Under the pieces are notes generated by a model, which worked only from the letters and a program-made list of their open reading frames with translations, made no database searches and was not told where the DNA came from. Source: Tyto alba (lineage: Eukaryota > Chordata > Aves > Strigiformes > Tytonidae). Taken from it: a stretch of 64,000 bases of DNA. Within the stretch, counting starts at the first letter, position 1. Each line of letters begins with the position of its first letter. The translations under genes and the position numbers were made by a program. The stretch covers positions 6,851,427 to 6,915,426 of the forward strand of contig NW_024881296.1 of the NCBI RefSeq assembly GCF_018691265.1, given 5' to 3'. Shown in pieces: positions 25,433 to 37,087 of the stretch.

Positions 25433-26069
25433 CCCCAAAAATCCTGAGCTAAATTGAACTAAATAGGTACAATCTGCAGGTAAATGTCTAGTTCCTCTGC
25501 ACCTTTGTGGTGTAATTCAAGATTACACAAACATAACAGAAATCACATTCCTGTCATATGTCTAGGACCAGAGACAGGTCCTAGGATTTCTCTCTATTCT
25601 TTTTACCTTCAGCTGTTGTTTGATGTAACTTTCCCATCGTATACTTCTGATGAGGAGAATAGCTCTTTGGGGATAAAGTATGTGCAATGCTCTTTTAGGA
25701 AACTATAAACTGGAGGCAGTTCTCCAGCCTGGGAAAGGAGATAGTTATTTTTACTCTTAAATTCCTCTGGGGGAGAGGCACTCAGATATGAGTGTGACGA
25801 GAGCCATACAAGTACATAGAGTGAGAGAGAGTGAGAGAAGGCAAGAAGTGATAAATGTGGCTCGGCTACTCTACTAGCCAGAAGATGAAACTGAACCAGC
25901 AAAACCAACATTTTGACAGAAAGATTTCTTTCCAATTATGGTCACTTTCAAGCTAAAAATACCAGCAGCACTATTAACCCTTGTTTCAAACATTTCTGAC
26001 AATAGCCATCACCACCAGCTAGGAATGACTCCTCTTCCTAATGTAAAGAACTAGAGATAACTGGTACCA
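25433..26069. other. Gene-free stretch
   Basis: No supported gene. A GAGAGAGTGAGAGA-type purine patch lies near 25820-25838. The 108-codon minus-strand frame at 25609-25935 begins with a hydrophobic stretch but matches nothing I recognise. Confidence 0.6.
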
Positions 26070-26500
26070 ATCGCTCCTCCCAAGCTGCCCGGTATGCTCA
26101 GATCACTCCCCGGCTCCTCTCAGGTCTCGCTGGAAGTGGCCTGTCTCCAGGGAGGCCCGTCATAAATCAGCTGAGAGGCGATGCCTCACTCAGGCACCAG
26201 CTGCGAAAGAGCTGGTCCTCGGTGAAAAACGGTACAGGAGTCCCTGCGCTGTGCCACAGCCAGGACCCTTGGGCGCCGCATCCTCTCCCCTCCTGCTCTG
26301 CGGTGCTGCTGAGAGCCAAGCTGCCAGGTCTGGCCCCTGCATCCCCCCGGGCAGCACCACGTACAGCCCCGCCAGCACGGGAAACCGTGCGGGACAAACA
26401 GGCATATGCAAGCACAGACAGGGAGAGGTCATTTCTTCTAGGCTTTTGATGTGACTCCAGAGCAGGTGCCCTGGCCACCGCTAGCCCGCATCATGTAGGC
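26070..26500. promoter_or_regulatory. CpG-island-like segment
   Basis: About 19 CpGs occur within the first 330 bp by hand count, with a few more up to 26500, in DNA of about 60 percent GC. The observed/expected ratio is near 0.6, at the conventional island threshold, while flanking DNA is CpG-poor. GC-box-like (GGGCGCCG) and CCCCGGC words are present, but no TATA box. Open frames of 103 codons (minus, 26167-26478) and 75 codons (plus, 26222-26449) encode nothing recognisable and are probably compositional. This is the best candidate in the window for a promoter or an orphan CpG island. Confidence 0.45.
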
Positions 26501-26657
26501 CAAACAACTCTGACATCGGTAGTGGAGTAGTGGGCATGAAGAGAGAGCCTCGTAGCTGATTTTGCTTTTGGTTATTTAAAGAAGACAGAAATGTTTAGAA
26601 AGTTCAGGCAGCAGATTCAGCGGTGTTTCTAGGAAGGTTATGTATTTTTATGCTTTG

Positions 26658-26683
26658 TTTTTTTTTTTTTTTTGGGGGGGGGG
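26658..26683 (+). repeat. T16-G10 homopolymer junction
   Basis: Sixteen T are followed immediately by ten G and then CGG. Both runs are uninterrupted. G10 alone can support inter-strand or slipped G-quadruplex structures, and such junctions are prone to polymerase slippage and sequencing error. Confidence 0.95.
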
Positions 26684-28761
26684 CGGTATCTGTGAGACTT
26701 CAAACGTAATTAGTAGATGTATCAAACTGCAGCCTAAAAAACCCTGAAACATTTTCCACAGTGTGGACATTTCTCCTCCGGAGCTGTGTTGTGACTCACT
26801 GTTCCTGTCAAGCAGGTTAATGTGCCTCTAAATTTCACCTGACAGAAAATGTATCACAGCGTCAGCTGCATTAGGGGATGATGAACGCTGCCCGACAGTG
26901 GTACTGTTGGACACCTTGAGGTTGCTCTCAGCACCAGTGGAGGGACTAACTTGCCTCAGTTCCAACAAAACAAAAGGACGTGACCAGCTCGAGGACACAC
27001 TACGACAAGTTCAGCAACTTGTAAAAGCACTGATTAATCTCCCTAAAATGAACCCTCCAGGTTCTCGGAGGGAGGGCGTGTTCAGGTGGAATTTGTGTGA
27101 CCTGCTTATAAGCAGAAAACACACTTAGAAACAGCATTTCATCTCTGAATGGTGTCTGCTGTTTTGACATCATGTTCCTCCAGCCCATCGCCCATGGCAG
27201 GCGCAGGGAGCTTGCTGGCTCCCACGAGTGGCTGGGACATGCCAAAATGAGGCACGCTCTGCAGTGCAGGGGCCTGCATGCTGCAAAGGTGCTCGTGTTG
27301 CTGTTGACCTGAGGAGCTCCTAACAGCTTTCCCTGCTTTTGGGACCCAGCCTCGTAGCTGTCTGCATCATGGATGTGCCAGTCTTCCTGGGATTAGCTGG
27401 ACATATCCCAGTGTGTGTCTATAAACTGTTACTGCCTCTAAGTGAGAAGACCAATGCTTTTAGCTCTGGGCATGCTGACTTCAGCTTTTGTATTGAAAGA
27501 GACAAGTTCACTCCCTGCACATATCCTATCTGGAATTAGCATCAAATGGGCCCCATCCAGAAATAGTGTTTATTTTTCTGGAACTGGGATTTCTGAGCCA
27601 CAAGTATTCTTGTTTTCGTACTTCAGGTTCTTGGCTGTTACAGCCAGGACCAAGTGCCATCTCCTGTGCTGATGGACCCAGGGGCATGCTACACCAGTGA
27701 CCGAGGAGATGGAGTCATGGATCTGGAATGAACTTGGGTGCAGAGAGGGCAGTATTCCAGCTCTTGTCTTCTCTGGCTGCTCTGGGAGTTGTTACAGTGC
27801 ATTTTATTTGAGCTAAGACTGATGCCACTAGTTTCCACTGTGAGATTTAAGTTCCCCTGCAGAGCTTGGCTTATTTTCCTTATTTTTTAAATCCTTCTTA
27901 AAAAAATCTGAAGAGTGAAAAAAATATACTAAAACAATTGCAATCAGATCTCATTTATCTATCTATATATCTTTATCTATTCACTGATGCCTTTTTTGCA
28001 TAGATCTCAAAAAAATGGATTGTGGATGCAGGGCAAAGAGTGAATGCCTCCAGCCAGACTCTAAAAAGGTATAGAGGTAAAAAAAATCACGTCTAAGCAA
28101 ACTGGTTATGATCTAATAACAAAGGTCTAAACTGAACAGAGCAGATAGTCTGGACAGCCTGTCTGCACTGTGCTTGTTCTTCTTCATCCCTCCTGATGCA
28201 ACACAGATGTCCAGCAGCACAAACCTCTGCCTGTGGCACACCTCCCCAGATAAGCTGCTGTGGGAGCTATGGTGGGTAACCCACAGGCTTCAGTCAGATT
28301 TGTGGTGAGTCTATTCCATGAGTAATCTGCGAAGTCTTTGAAATCTCTAGCTTTCTGGATTCCTTCAGAGTCCCTTCTATAGTCCCACTATAAACAAAGA
28401 CAAACACTGTAAAAAAGATTTACTGGAACAATGGTATCCATCTGCTGCTACATGTCCACAAACCCACATTTGATAGGTTGAGATTAAGCAGTTGGCCAGA
28501 CAAGATAGCCAATGAATCAACAAACAGCTGTAGCATAAATAAAACCAGTGTACGAAGGCAGTTAATAAGAAATGGGCTTGTTTCTCAAAATCCCTGAAGT
28601 TCTGTCCAGAAGCCTGAGGGGTCTTTCTCTCTAGCTGCATTCCTCCTGACCCAAGAACTGCCTTGGCACCTGGCCTTTTCTCTCCCACAAACAATCAGAC
28701 TGGATTAAAAAACCACAGAATCAAACAAAAAGTTGCATTCTTTTCAAACTCAGTGTGTTGG

Positions 28762-28891
28762 GTTTTTTGTTTGTTTGTTTGTTTGTTTGTTTGTTTTGGT
28801 TTTGGGTTTGTTGTTTTGGTTTGTTGTTTTTTTTTTTTTTCTTTTTAATGTGAAAATCAGAAATGTGTCTGTTGAAAAAAAAAAAAAAAAA
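28762..28891. repeat. (TTTG)n with flanking T-rich and A-rich arms
   Basis: A (TTTG)7-8 tetranucleotide array at about 28765-28797 runs into TG-rich sequence and a T14 block (28827-28840) plus T5. After about 30 bp comes an A17 run (28875-28891). The T and A blocks are complementary and could form a hairpin in RNA or a cruciform in DNA. It is most likely simple sequence that grew by slippage. Confidence 0.85.
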
Positions 28892-31266
28892 GAATTAAAA
28901 AAAAGCCCTCAACTGTTCAGGTAACCATTTGTTTCTACAGCTATTCTCTGATTAAATCATCAGCTATCACAAGACCGCGGATGAAAGATAAGAGTTGGCA
29001 ATGTCAAGATGTCACATTAAATCACAGCTGACAGAGGAAGGCTGGACAGGGCAGCTGTAAGAGAGTCCTTCGAGTGCCTGTACCCTGGGGAGGGTCTGCT
29101 CACTGTTCGGGGTGCTGTGTTACACACTGGGGATCTGCACCTCAGAGGCAAAGGGAAGGAACTGCTGCAACCCCTATCAGATCCTGTGGCTCAAACCCAT
29201 TTCTCACCAATCTCAGTGAGGATGCTGCAAATCAAGAGGAGAAATCCTCTCTTCTCGCAAGGCTATGCGGGGTGCCTTTCGGCAAAGCTGCCTTGGCCCC
29301 ATCTCCTGCATGCATGGTGGGAGTGAAACAGGTTTAGAGACACACTCATCTGTCCAGAAAGGATGGTGAGGATAGAGCAGGCAAGCTTGCTTATCTGTCA
29401 CCCACAGTGTTTCTGTCCTGTTGCCAGAAGACTGCACTTCTTATGCAGCAGAACATGGCAATAAACAAGTATTCAAAGCCTTGGGGGAAAAAATAAACAC
29501 GCTAGTGCTTGGAGGAGGTTTTAGCCCACTGCTAGTGAGGCCCTGAGGAGAAGATGCTTATTTTTGTATTCATGTCTCAGGCGGGAGGCCAAGCCACCAC
29601 TTCAAGGCAAGCATGCCACCAAGGCCACTGCCTTCCCATCTGCACATGGCGTATTCCACCCCGCCTACAGCCGTGGTGCTGCCTGCTATCTCTAACAGTG
29701 GGTTTGCCTTCTCGTGGTGGGGCAACTGTGTGTGCCTGCCGAGCACCGCTCATCACAACCAGTTTAAAGCCCACATTTGTGTGAAGTTTTCACTCTGCCC
29801 ACTGAGAGGGAGAGGGGGGGGCTATGGAGGAGTCAGAGAGAAGCCACTTCACATCATCTTTGGTGTCTGTTGACTTGGGTGGATTTAGGTTACTGTATAT
29901 CATTGTCTCTTTAAAGCCCCCGGTTCACAATTTCTCACTTTGTTGTTTCTCAGGACATCAGTTTAACCCTCACTGGCATCCCACTGCCCTCTACTCCATA
30001 CACCCTTTACCGCAGAGCCATGGGATGGTGTCTTCCACTGCAAGCTTTGCCTTCAGGCCACCAAAGTGTTAAACCTCTAATGTGCTCACAGACTGGCTGT
30101 GCCTTTCCATCCTTGAGCGCAGATTTGTATTCAGGTCCAGATCCCACTTCCTTGGGCCACTCCAAAAGCCATTAAAGTTAGTGGAAAGGCATGCTGTAGA
30201 CAGTGACAGGATCAGGTGGGCAACAGCTTCATAATTGAAAGGACTTTAAAAATTCAAGATCAGTTCATCAGAGGTGGCAACTCATTAGCAGGCAACTGAT
30301 TTTTGAGATGGTGCCAGCCCAACTTTCAGGAAGCATCCTTAATTCCCAGTGTGCCAGCAAGGATGAGGTGTGTTTGGCACTCCTGAAATGAGTCCCAGGA
30401 ACATTGTAATAATCAGCACCCAAAGGCGTTTCAAGTTTGGAGTCTGTGGAACTCAGAAGCTGAACTCATTCCCAAAACTTTTTCTCCAAAATGTTGGTGG
30501 AATTGCTTTGCCACATAGAAGTCAGATCTCTTTGTTGGAAGCCCTCGTGGTTACCCCTGCTGCTCTACTGAGCACACATTGTTACTATTTTTGAGAAACA
30601 GCATCTCACTAAGTTCTTCCCCTGGTCTAAGAATAGGAGGTTTTCAGGGAAATGGCTTTACTGCAGAGTTGCCTTGATGGAAAAATGTAACTGTCTCTGC
30701 TCAAGACAGAGGCTTTCCAAGTTTGTTAAAAAGTATATGCATTTGACAATTTTACTGTACGTTGTTATGAGTGTGAAATAAAATAGGGGGGTTTTTGTGG
30801 TTTGACTTGCATTTCTGCACTTATATATGGTAATTAAATGTAAAAAATGCCAATTAAAAACAAACTTTGGCAAGAGATTAGTCAAAATATGTGCACTTGA
30901 ATTTTTTAGGGGCTTGAGGGGGCATTCCTTTGACATTTGGTTTTTTAAAAAATGCTTTAAAATATGACACTTGAAAAGCAGCTGCTTTGTATGTTCACAA
31001 AGCTGTTTCCATATGCAGATTTAATGTCGGATGTACAAATGTGTGTGTGCCCAAATGGCCATAACCATTAGTAATAGGTTAGATAATTATTTGCATAGTG
31101 CTTTCTCAAGGCTTGTGGATGTCTGTTAGTGCTCAGTTTATAAGAAACGATTAAGGACAGAAGATGAACCTTACCAGTAATAAATGCCCCTATCCAGTGC
31201 AGTGTGCTAGGAAATGAACTACTGTTGGCACCATGAAAAAAAAAAAAAACAACCAAGTGATCTTAT

Positions 31267-31282
31267 ACAGCTGTACAGCTGT
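31267..31282. promoter_or_regulatory. 16-bp perfect palindrome with two CAGCTG E-boxes
   Basis: ACAGCTGTACAGCTGT equals its own reverse complement and holds two CAGCTG E-boxes spaced 8 bp centre to centre. CAGCTG is the preferred core of class II bHLH heterodimers (MyoD/myogenin, ASCL1 and E-protein type). Paired E-boxes are a known arrangement in muscle and neural enhancers. Functional use here is an inference. It sits about 25 bp from an MIR relic. Confidence 0.5.
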
Positions 31283-31305
31283 CTGGATTTTCTGGCCTTT
31301 CTTAC

Positions 31306-31385
31306 CTATTTCTGTGAGCACAACTGGGTCTTATCACTTTTCTGTATCTCATCTTCCTTATTTGCAGAGTAGGGATAATTGTCTC
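31306..31385 (+). mobile_element. MIR SINE relic (plus orientation)
   Basis: The order of words follows the MIR core and 3' half. CTGTGAGCACAACTGGGTCT corresponds to the GTGTGACCTTGGGCAAGT region. Next comes CTTTTCTGTATCTCATCTTC, matching the CTCTGTGCCTCAGTTTCCTC region. Last is TTATTTGCAGAGTAGGGATA, matching the ATCTGTAAAATGGGGATAAT region. Several adjacent blocks match in order, which makes this the clearest ancient SINE in the window, though still highly diverged. Confidence 0.6.
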
Positions 31386-32867
31386 TCTAAGTGCTGTCCA
31401 ATATAACAGAGCAAAGTGCACCAGAAGAGCAGGAAATCATTATGGGAAAGGGTTGTTCATTTTCATACATAAAAATTGCCTGATTAGCCAGTACTGTTGT
31501 GAAAGATAGGAAGGCAAAGTGCTCAGATGGCGTGAGAACTTATCAAGTTTTTTTGTTATTGCAAAGTATTATTTCAAATAAGCTGAAGGTTCTGATGTTC
31601 TACTGCAGGAACATGTTGTGCCCAGCCTGCCATGCTTTGTTTCTGTCCTGCGGGCCTTTGCTCTCTCGGTAGGCAGCAGCCCCAGCTATGATCTGTCTCC
31701 ACTCCTGCCAGAAGGCTCTTTCCAGAGACAGTCCCACACCTGCCCTGGGGACCGCTCAGCTGCTGGGCTGTAACAGTTCCTCCTGTTAGAAAAAATGCAG
31801 CCTCTGAGAGCAAAACCATCTGCTCTGAGAAAACCCCTGCAGGAAAGCCAGGCGAGCGTGAGGTCTCATGGGGACTGGGAGCGTTAGTGCAATATACAGT
31901 CATCACTCGAGACAATTAAGAAATCTGCTCACAGGAGAAGCAATGGCAAGCAATGTTGTGTGCTACCCGGTGTTTATCACAGAGATTTTGAATTTAAAAG
32001 ATAACGATGAAGGTCTGGTTTCATCAGAAACAAGGAGACCTGCCCTGCTTGTGCCAATGCATTTATGCACTTTGTTGCTGAGAACCCTTTGCTTCAATGC
32101 CTTTACTAGCCTACAGCTCCCTTCCCCTGCTCAGTAACCTACCTGAATGTGGAGGTATTCTCGGTTCAGCTCCTTTTATCCTCAACTTTCCTTCTGCTCC
32201 AAACCCCATAGCTGAGCTATTTGCTTTCAAGTTTGCAGAGCTTTCTGGCCCCTGGGGCAGTGGCACCTGGGTGCAGCTGCAAGCTGCTGGGCAGGGTGCG
32301 GGTGCCAGGGTGCCCTCCCTCTCCCTGCCCCAGGGGCTACAGGGTGAGCTGGGTCTCCTTTCCAAAAACTGAGCAGGTAAGAAGCCAAGTCTTCCCTCTG
32401 GTGACTTGGGGACTTTGTGACTGCGGAGGGGATTTGCCTCTTTCTGCTGGGCATGGGCAGGTGTATAACTTTGTGTCCCTCTCACAGTGCTAGAACTACA
32501 TGACCCAGAATTGTTAAGTATAATCCCTCCAACAGGCCCCAAATTCTTGAGTCACACACTCGTTGTGAAGTCATTTCTCCTGTCAGCTGAGGCCATGCCA
32601 ACACTGGGAGGTGGCAGGCTGGTGGATGTGTCCTCCACCTCTGCTTCTCCATGGTGTTTAGGACAAGCTGGAGTCTGATGGCACAGACACAGCCTCAGTG
32701 AACCAGCAGCAGTTGATGGGGGAAAACTTCAGCCTTCCCACCTGGCCCTGCCACCAAGGTGTTCCTAGTCTGCACTGATCTGCAATTCAAATCAACAAGA
32801 TTGGGGCATTTGGGGAAAAAAATGGCAAATAACTAGACATTTGTACTAGAATAGTGTCTAGCAGATT

Positions 32868-32892
32868 TATATCAAATATTAATATTGATATA
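32868..32892. repeat. AT-rich near-perfect palindrome
   Basis: TATATCAA at 32868-32875 is the reverse complement of TTGATATA at 32885-32892, and the spacer ATATTAATA is itself nearly palindromic, so only one base breaks a 25-bp palindrome. A smaller inverted repeat, CTAGACA / TGTCTAG, lies just upstream at 32833-32861. AT-rich palindromes of this sort can extrude as cruciforms, and they also arise by chance in AT-rich DNA. Confidence 0.8.
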
Positions 32893-34289
32893 AGTATTAA
32901 ATATCAAATATAATTAGCACAGTAGAATCTTCCAGTCACTAACTGCAAACCAGTGACCCTAGGCATCTTCAGAAATTAGGGTGAAAGCAGGTGGGTAGGG
33001 GGAGGAAGTAAGAAAAACGTTATTTGTAAAATAAGATTCAGACATCCCCATAATTAAAAGAGGAATACAACCTGAATATCCAACCACGGACATTAACACA
33101 CAGATGAACATACTTATAAAAAAGATAATAAACAAATAAGGATGTAATTTCCCCCAAGCATTTTTGGCACATGTCTTCATTCTATTAGAGCCCAGAGGAT
33201 TTGATAGAGAAGTTTTGTGGCAGTGCTTGGGAGGAATGTGTTGCAGTGCTGGAGGGAGGATTTTTCCATTCTGTTCTCTGTCACTCTGGTGGTGAGCACC
33301 AAAGAGGCATGTTTATTCCAAAATGTGTTTTTGGTTTGCTGGTTTTGGTGCCGGTAGTGCTGCAGGAGCAGTGCATTTTCCAGATGGATTCTGAAGGCGG
33401 CCTCTCTCCTGGCTGAGCCATCGGAGGTCTCTCAGGAGACAGGACCTGTCATAACCAGCTGGAGGAAGCATCCACTTGCTCAGGTCCCCATATCTGGTAG
33501 TCCTTTCCATGGACTGCTTAGGAGGGATACAGCAGTAATCATGTGGAAGGCAATTACAAACTGCACTGCTCCACATTTCCTCTTCATCTCTTTTTGAAAA
33601 TTGCAGTGGAAGGAGGCTTCCCACATTCTTCAGAATTCCCTAATCCTTTATAACATTTACTTTCATCTTTTGGCAAAGAGCCTCACAGGCCATGAGCCCA
33701 TTCTTTGGGAAAGCACTTTCGTTTTCCCTTTGTACTAGTTGGTTCACCACTCATGTGGGACCAGATGCTGAACTAGGAGAAAGCAGTTTAAAGCTTGTCC
33801 AAACTAAAACATTCTTTTAAAACTCACCCTTTCAGGCCTTGTCAGCAGCTCCAGGCATCGCCAGAGCATATTGAAAAGCAATTTGTGACATCTGCGTTCA
33901 GCAATTTAAGTCTGGGTCTTGCCACAAACAGCTTAAACTGGAAGAGCATTAAAAGGTTAAAAGGACAAATCTGCACAGAGCAAGTTCTCCCCAGGGATCC
34001 AATATTAGTTGGTTGCGTGGTCCTGGAGGTAGAGGGAGGTTAAGGAACAATTGCAGACATACCACTGAGTATGGCTGAACAAGTCACTCTCCTGCTGTGA
34101 TCCTAAGCAGGCAAGGAAGTAGCTGAATCTCGAGAAAGATCAGCACTTCATCTTAGCTGAGCATCTTCACGTTTCCTGAGCAATTTAATTGACTTTCCTT
34201 GTGAATGAGCACATGGTGTGGATAGTGCAAGCTCATGGAGGGGGGAACCAATAGCATGGAGGAGCCAGATCCCATCCCATCCCAGCGCT

Positions 34290-34755
34290 GTGGAAAAACA
34301 CTACCATCACTCATGATTTGGCCCCAAATAGCCATGCAGAAAATGAGAAGCAAGGAGATGCAGCAACCGCACAGTGGTGGAGGGGAGCCCTCTCCCCTCG
34401 CCCCTTCCTCCTGCCCCAGGCGTGCTTCCCTCCAGCCCCACACGCAGCCCGTTGGCTGTGGGGCCAGGGCTGCCCACCAGCCTTGTCCTCCTGGGTGACG
34501 CATGCTGCACGGAGCTTCCCTCCGAGGCCCCCATCCCAGCCTACTCAGGGCCTCCATCCCATCACTCCCACCGACCCTGGCACCCCCTCAGTCGCTGACA
34601 ACCTGCGGTGGTTGCCCCCTGCAGTGGAGCGGGGCACAGGGGGGAGGCAGGGACCCCGTCCCTGGTGTGCTGCGCCTGGAGTGGGGAACGGCATGTTGGG
34701 AAACTTCATGACTGCGATTTTCCGTGCAGAGGGACAAGAGGAATCAGACACGGTT
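34290..34755. other. GC-rich segment with moderate CpG content
   Basis: About 19 CpGs in about 465 bp by hand count, with an estimated observed/expected ratio near 0.4, below island criteria. Pyrimidine-rich words (CCCTCTCCCCTCGCCCC-like) dominate the plus strand in part. Overlapping open frames of 183 (plus), 134 (minus), 87 and 75 codons coexist here, the signature of stop-poor GC-rich DNA and not of a gene. Confidence 0.6.
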
Positions 34756-34811
34756 GATTTTGTTCTTTCCCTCTTTCCCATTGTACTGCCACTGCTGAGC
34801 AGTTTAAATAG

Positions 34812-34848
34812 TTTTGTTTTTTTGTTTTTTTTTGTTTTTTTTTTTTTT
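34812..34848 (+). repeat. T-rich run with regular G interruptions
   Basis: TTTTGTTTTTTTGTTTTTTT-type sequence ending in T14, a decayed (T4-9 G)n tract. It encodes the hydrophobic Phe-rich tail of the 183-codon frame that ends at 34869, a further reason to regard that frame as spurious. Confidence 0.9.
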
Positions 34849-37070
34849 AAAGTGGATTTTGCAGACTAGGCTATGATCTTATTGTATAACATTTAATGAA
34901 ACTATGTTGGTTAAAATTCTGTTGCTATAATCCCAAACTGAAATGTTCTTCTACATTGTTTGAAATCAAAGCCAGTTCTTTTCTCTGGCATACGGCAACT
35001 AGAAAAGCAGGAAAGAAAACAACAACTGTCCAAGCTAAAAAAAGACCATTCAACACTCATAAAATAAAAGAAAGAAATATCATCAGCCAGAGGAAAAGAG
35101 ATTTGGTTTTAAAAGCTTGTCTCTGTCATTTGTAATACGGGTATATAATTTACTTAAATATATGAGTGTAAGTCGTCTTATTTCCACCCATACAATTGAA
35201 AACAGTTTGATCTCTACCATGTTATACATAACTGCATTACATACACAGGTTACATATAATCATATGGCAACAAACAGAAAACAAACTAAAGGCAACTTGG
35301 CGTGGGCTTGGAGTTTTCCTTCTGAGAGATGAATTTTTATTCCCCCTGCAAAATATGATTTCATGCTATGTGTGCTAAAATCATCACTTGTTTACTAGCA
35401 GGTACAGTTGGGAGATAAAAACAAAGAGCACAGGGTAATATCAATAAAAGTCCTTGTCCACCAACTGCCTGCAGAGACCAGCAAGAAGATCCCTGCACAA
35501 GAGCCAGCAAGGCGTGCAGCACTACTTCAGATTTCTTCTCTTCCCAGATATAATTTGTTCCACATGCTGTTTACCCACTGATTCTTCCAAACCACATCTT
35601 GGCTAGAAGGCAGGTGATGACAGGTCATGGGAGAAGCAGAAGAATTTTGCAGCTTGTCTTGGCTGTACCGATTATGCCCTCGTGCTTGGAACAAATCAAA
35701 TGCTTTGTGCCACTAACAAACTGTGGCAAGTCCAGCGAGCCTTTCCTCCCTGGCAAGGACTGGGAAGATGCACCAGTATTCTAGACAACAGAGAGTTACG
35801 GGATGAGTTCAGTGCATTGACACTCACGTTGGAGGAAACAAGGTACTGGCTGGCTTTCTAAGGACAGATATGCAAGTGTGCTTCACTCTGGGTAGGTTGC
35901 CTGGGACAGGGAGAGATCGTTCTCCATGCCCAGGATGTGTCATGCGTCTTCCTCTACTGCCTGCTCTGGAGCTGCCCTTGAATAAACAACAGTGCCCTCA
36001 TATTTTTCCAGTTTTCAAAGTCATCCACAAGCTTATCCAGCAAATTCCTTGTCCCACAAGACACTGGGGTATCACTTGCTTAAAGATAAACTCTGGGAAG
36101 TAGCTTCTGCAGTTGGCGAGTATGGCAGGGTTTACCTATTTCATTGTGAAAATTTCACAATTGCGCTAGGTATCAAAACTTCACAGCCAGGGACATCTAA
36201 CTAATACCATCATGAAAATGCATAAATTACAGCCCATCTTGCACAAACCTAATCTTTAACAAGTAGACATGAGGAAAACTCCCTCTTTGCAAGTTGTCCT
36301 TAATCTGGAACATGCAAAGGGAAGGAATGATGTACTTCTGTCTCCATCAGCTCCCTTGGAGAGTAGAAGAGATATGTATTTTTTTGGTAATATCTTCTCT
36401 GCTTCTCTGGACACCACTAAGGGAAAGCCCAAGTTTTCACATGTCCAGGTGTGAGCAGTGGAGGTGAAAGGCTAAGAAAGCAGGGGAAGAAATGTGACAG
36501 CTGGAGGCAGTGTGGCTCCAGTGCCCACGTCTCTGTCCCTGCCTGCACACGGGGCATCAAGAAAGGGCAGTGCAAGCAATGGGACTGAGCCCGAGCATGG
36601 ACTCAACAGCAGCTGAATAAATGCGCATGGATTTGCGTCAGTATGTTATTTTTGCTGTTGGACCCCACTGAATTTATTTGACCTGGAAGTCACCAATCAT
36701 CTCCCCAGCTGGGAACAAAACTGCAGTGCATGGTGTGATCTGTATAAAAATCTAAGCTACAATGGCCGAGAGAAAGAGAGGAATTTGGTGAGGTATATTT
36801 ATGTGTCTGTGTCAAAAGATCAAGTCTACAAAATCACTGGATTGTTATACCAGTATGATATGTCTCTGTAGCTAAAGATGAATAGAGACAGAGATGAAAA
36901 AATGCCTGTTGTGCCATGCAGTTCATGTAGTTCATCCCCATGACAATGTATGTCCATTTTTTACAACTCATTTCCTAGTTTTTGGCTAGTTTTTTAATGT
37001 CCCAAGAAATTAAACTTCCCCTCTTCACATAAGAAGTTACTTCACAGACTCATGGAGTTTATTTTGGTGG

Positions 37071-37087
37071 TTTTTTTTTTTTTTTTT
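37071..37087 (+). repeat. T17 homopolymer
   Basis: Seventeen uninterrupted T after GGTGG. No retroposed body is recognisable on either side that would make it a reversed poly(A) tail. Confidence 0.95.

Larger units (their letters stand above)
26501..31266. other. Gene-free stretch
   Basis: No supported gene. Visible features are the T16G10 junction, a TATC-rich patch at 27952-27982, the TTTG array with its T- and A-rich arms, and a G-run near 29806-29821. Open frames are at most 105 codons and unrecognised. Confidence 0.6.

Noticed and set aside
34318..34869. Longest open frame of the window (183 codons, plus strand)
   Set aside because: It lies in stop-poor GC-rich DNA, overlaps several other open frames on both strands, has no recognisable domain, and its hydrophobic Phe-rich C-terminus is simply a poly-T run.
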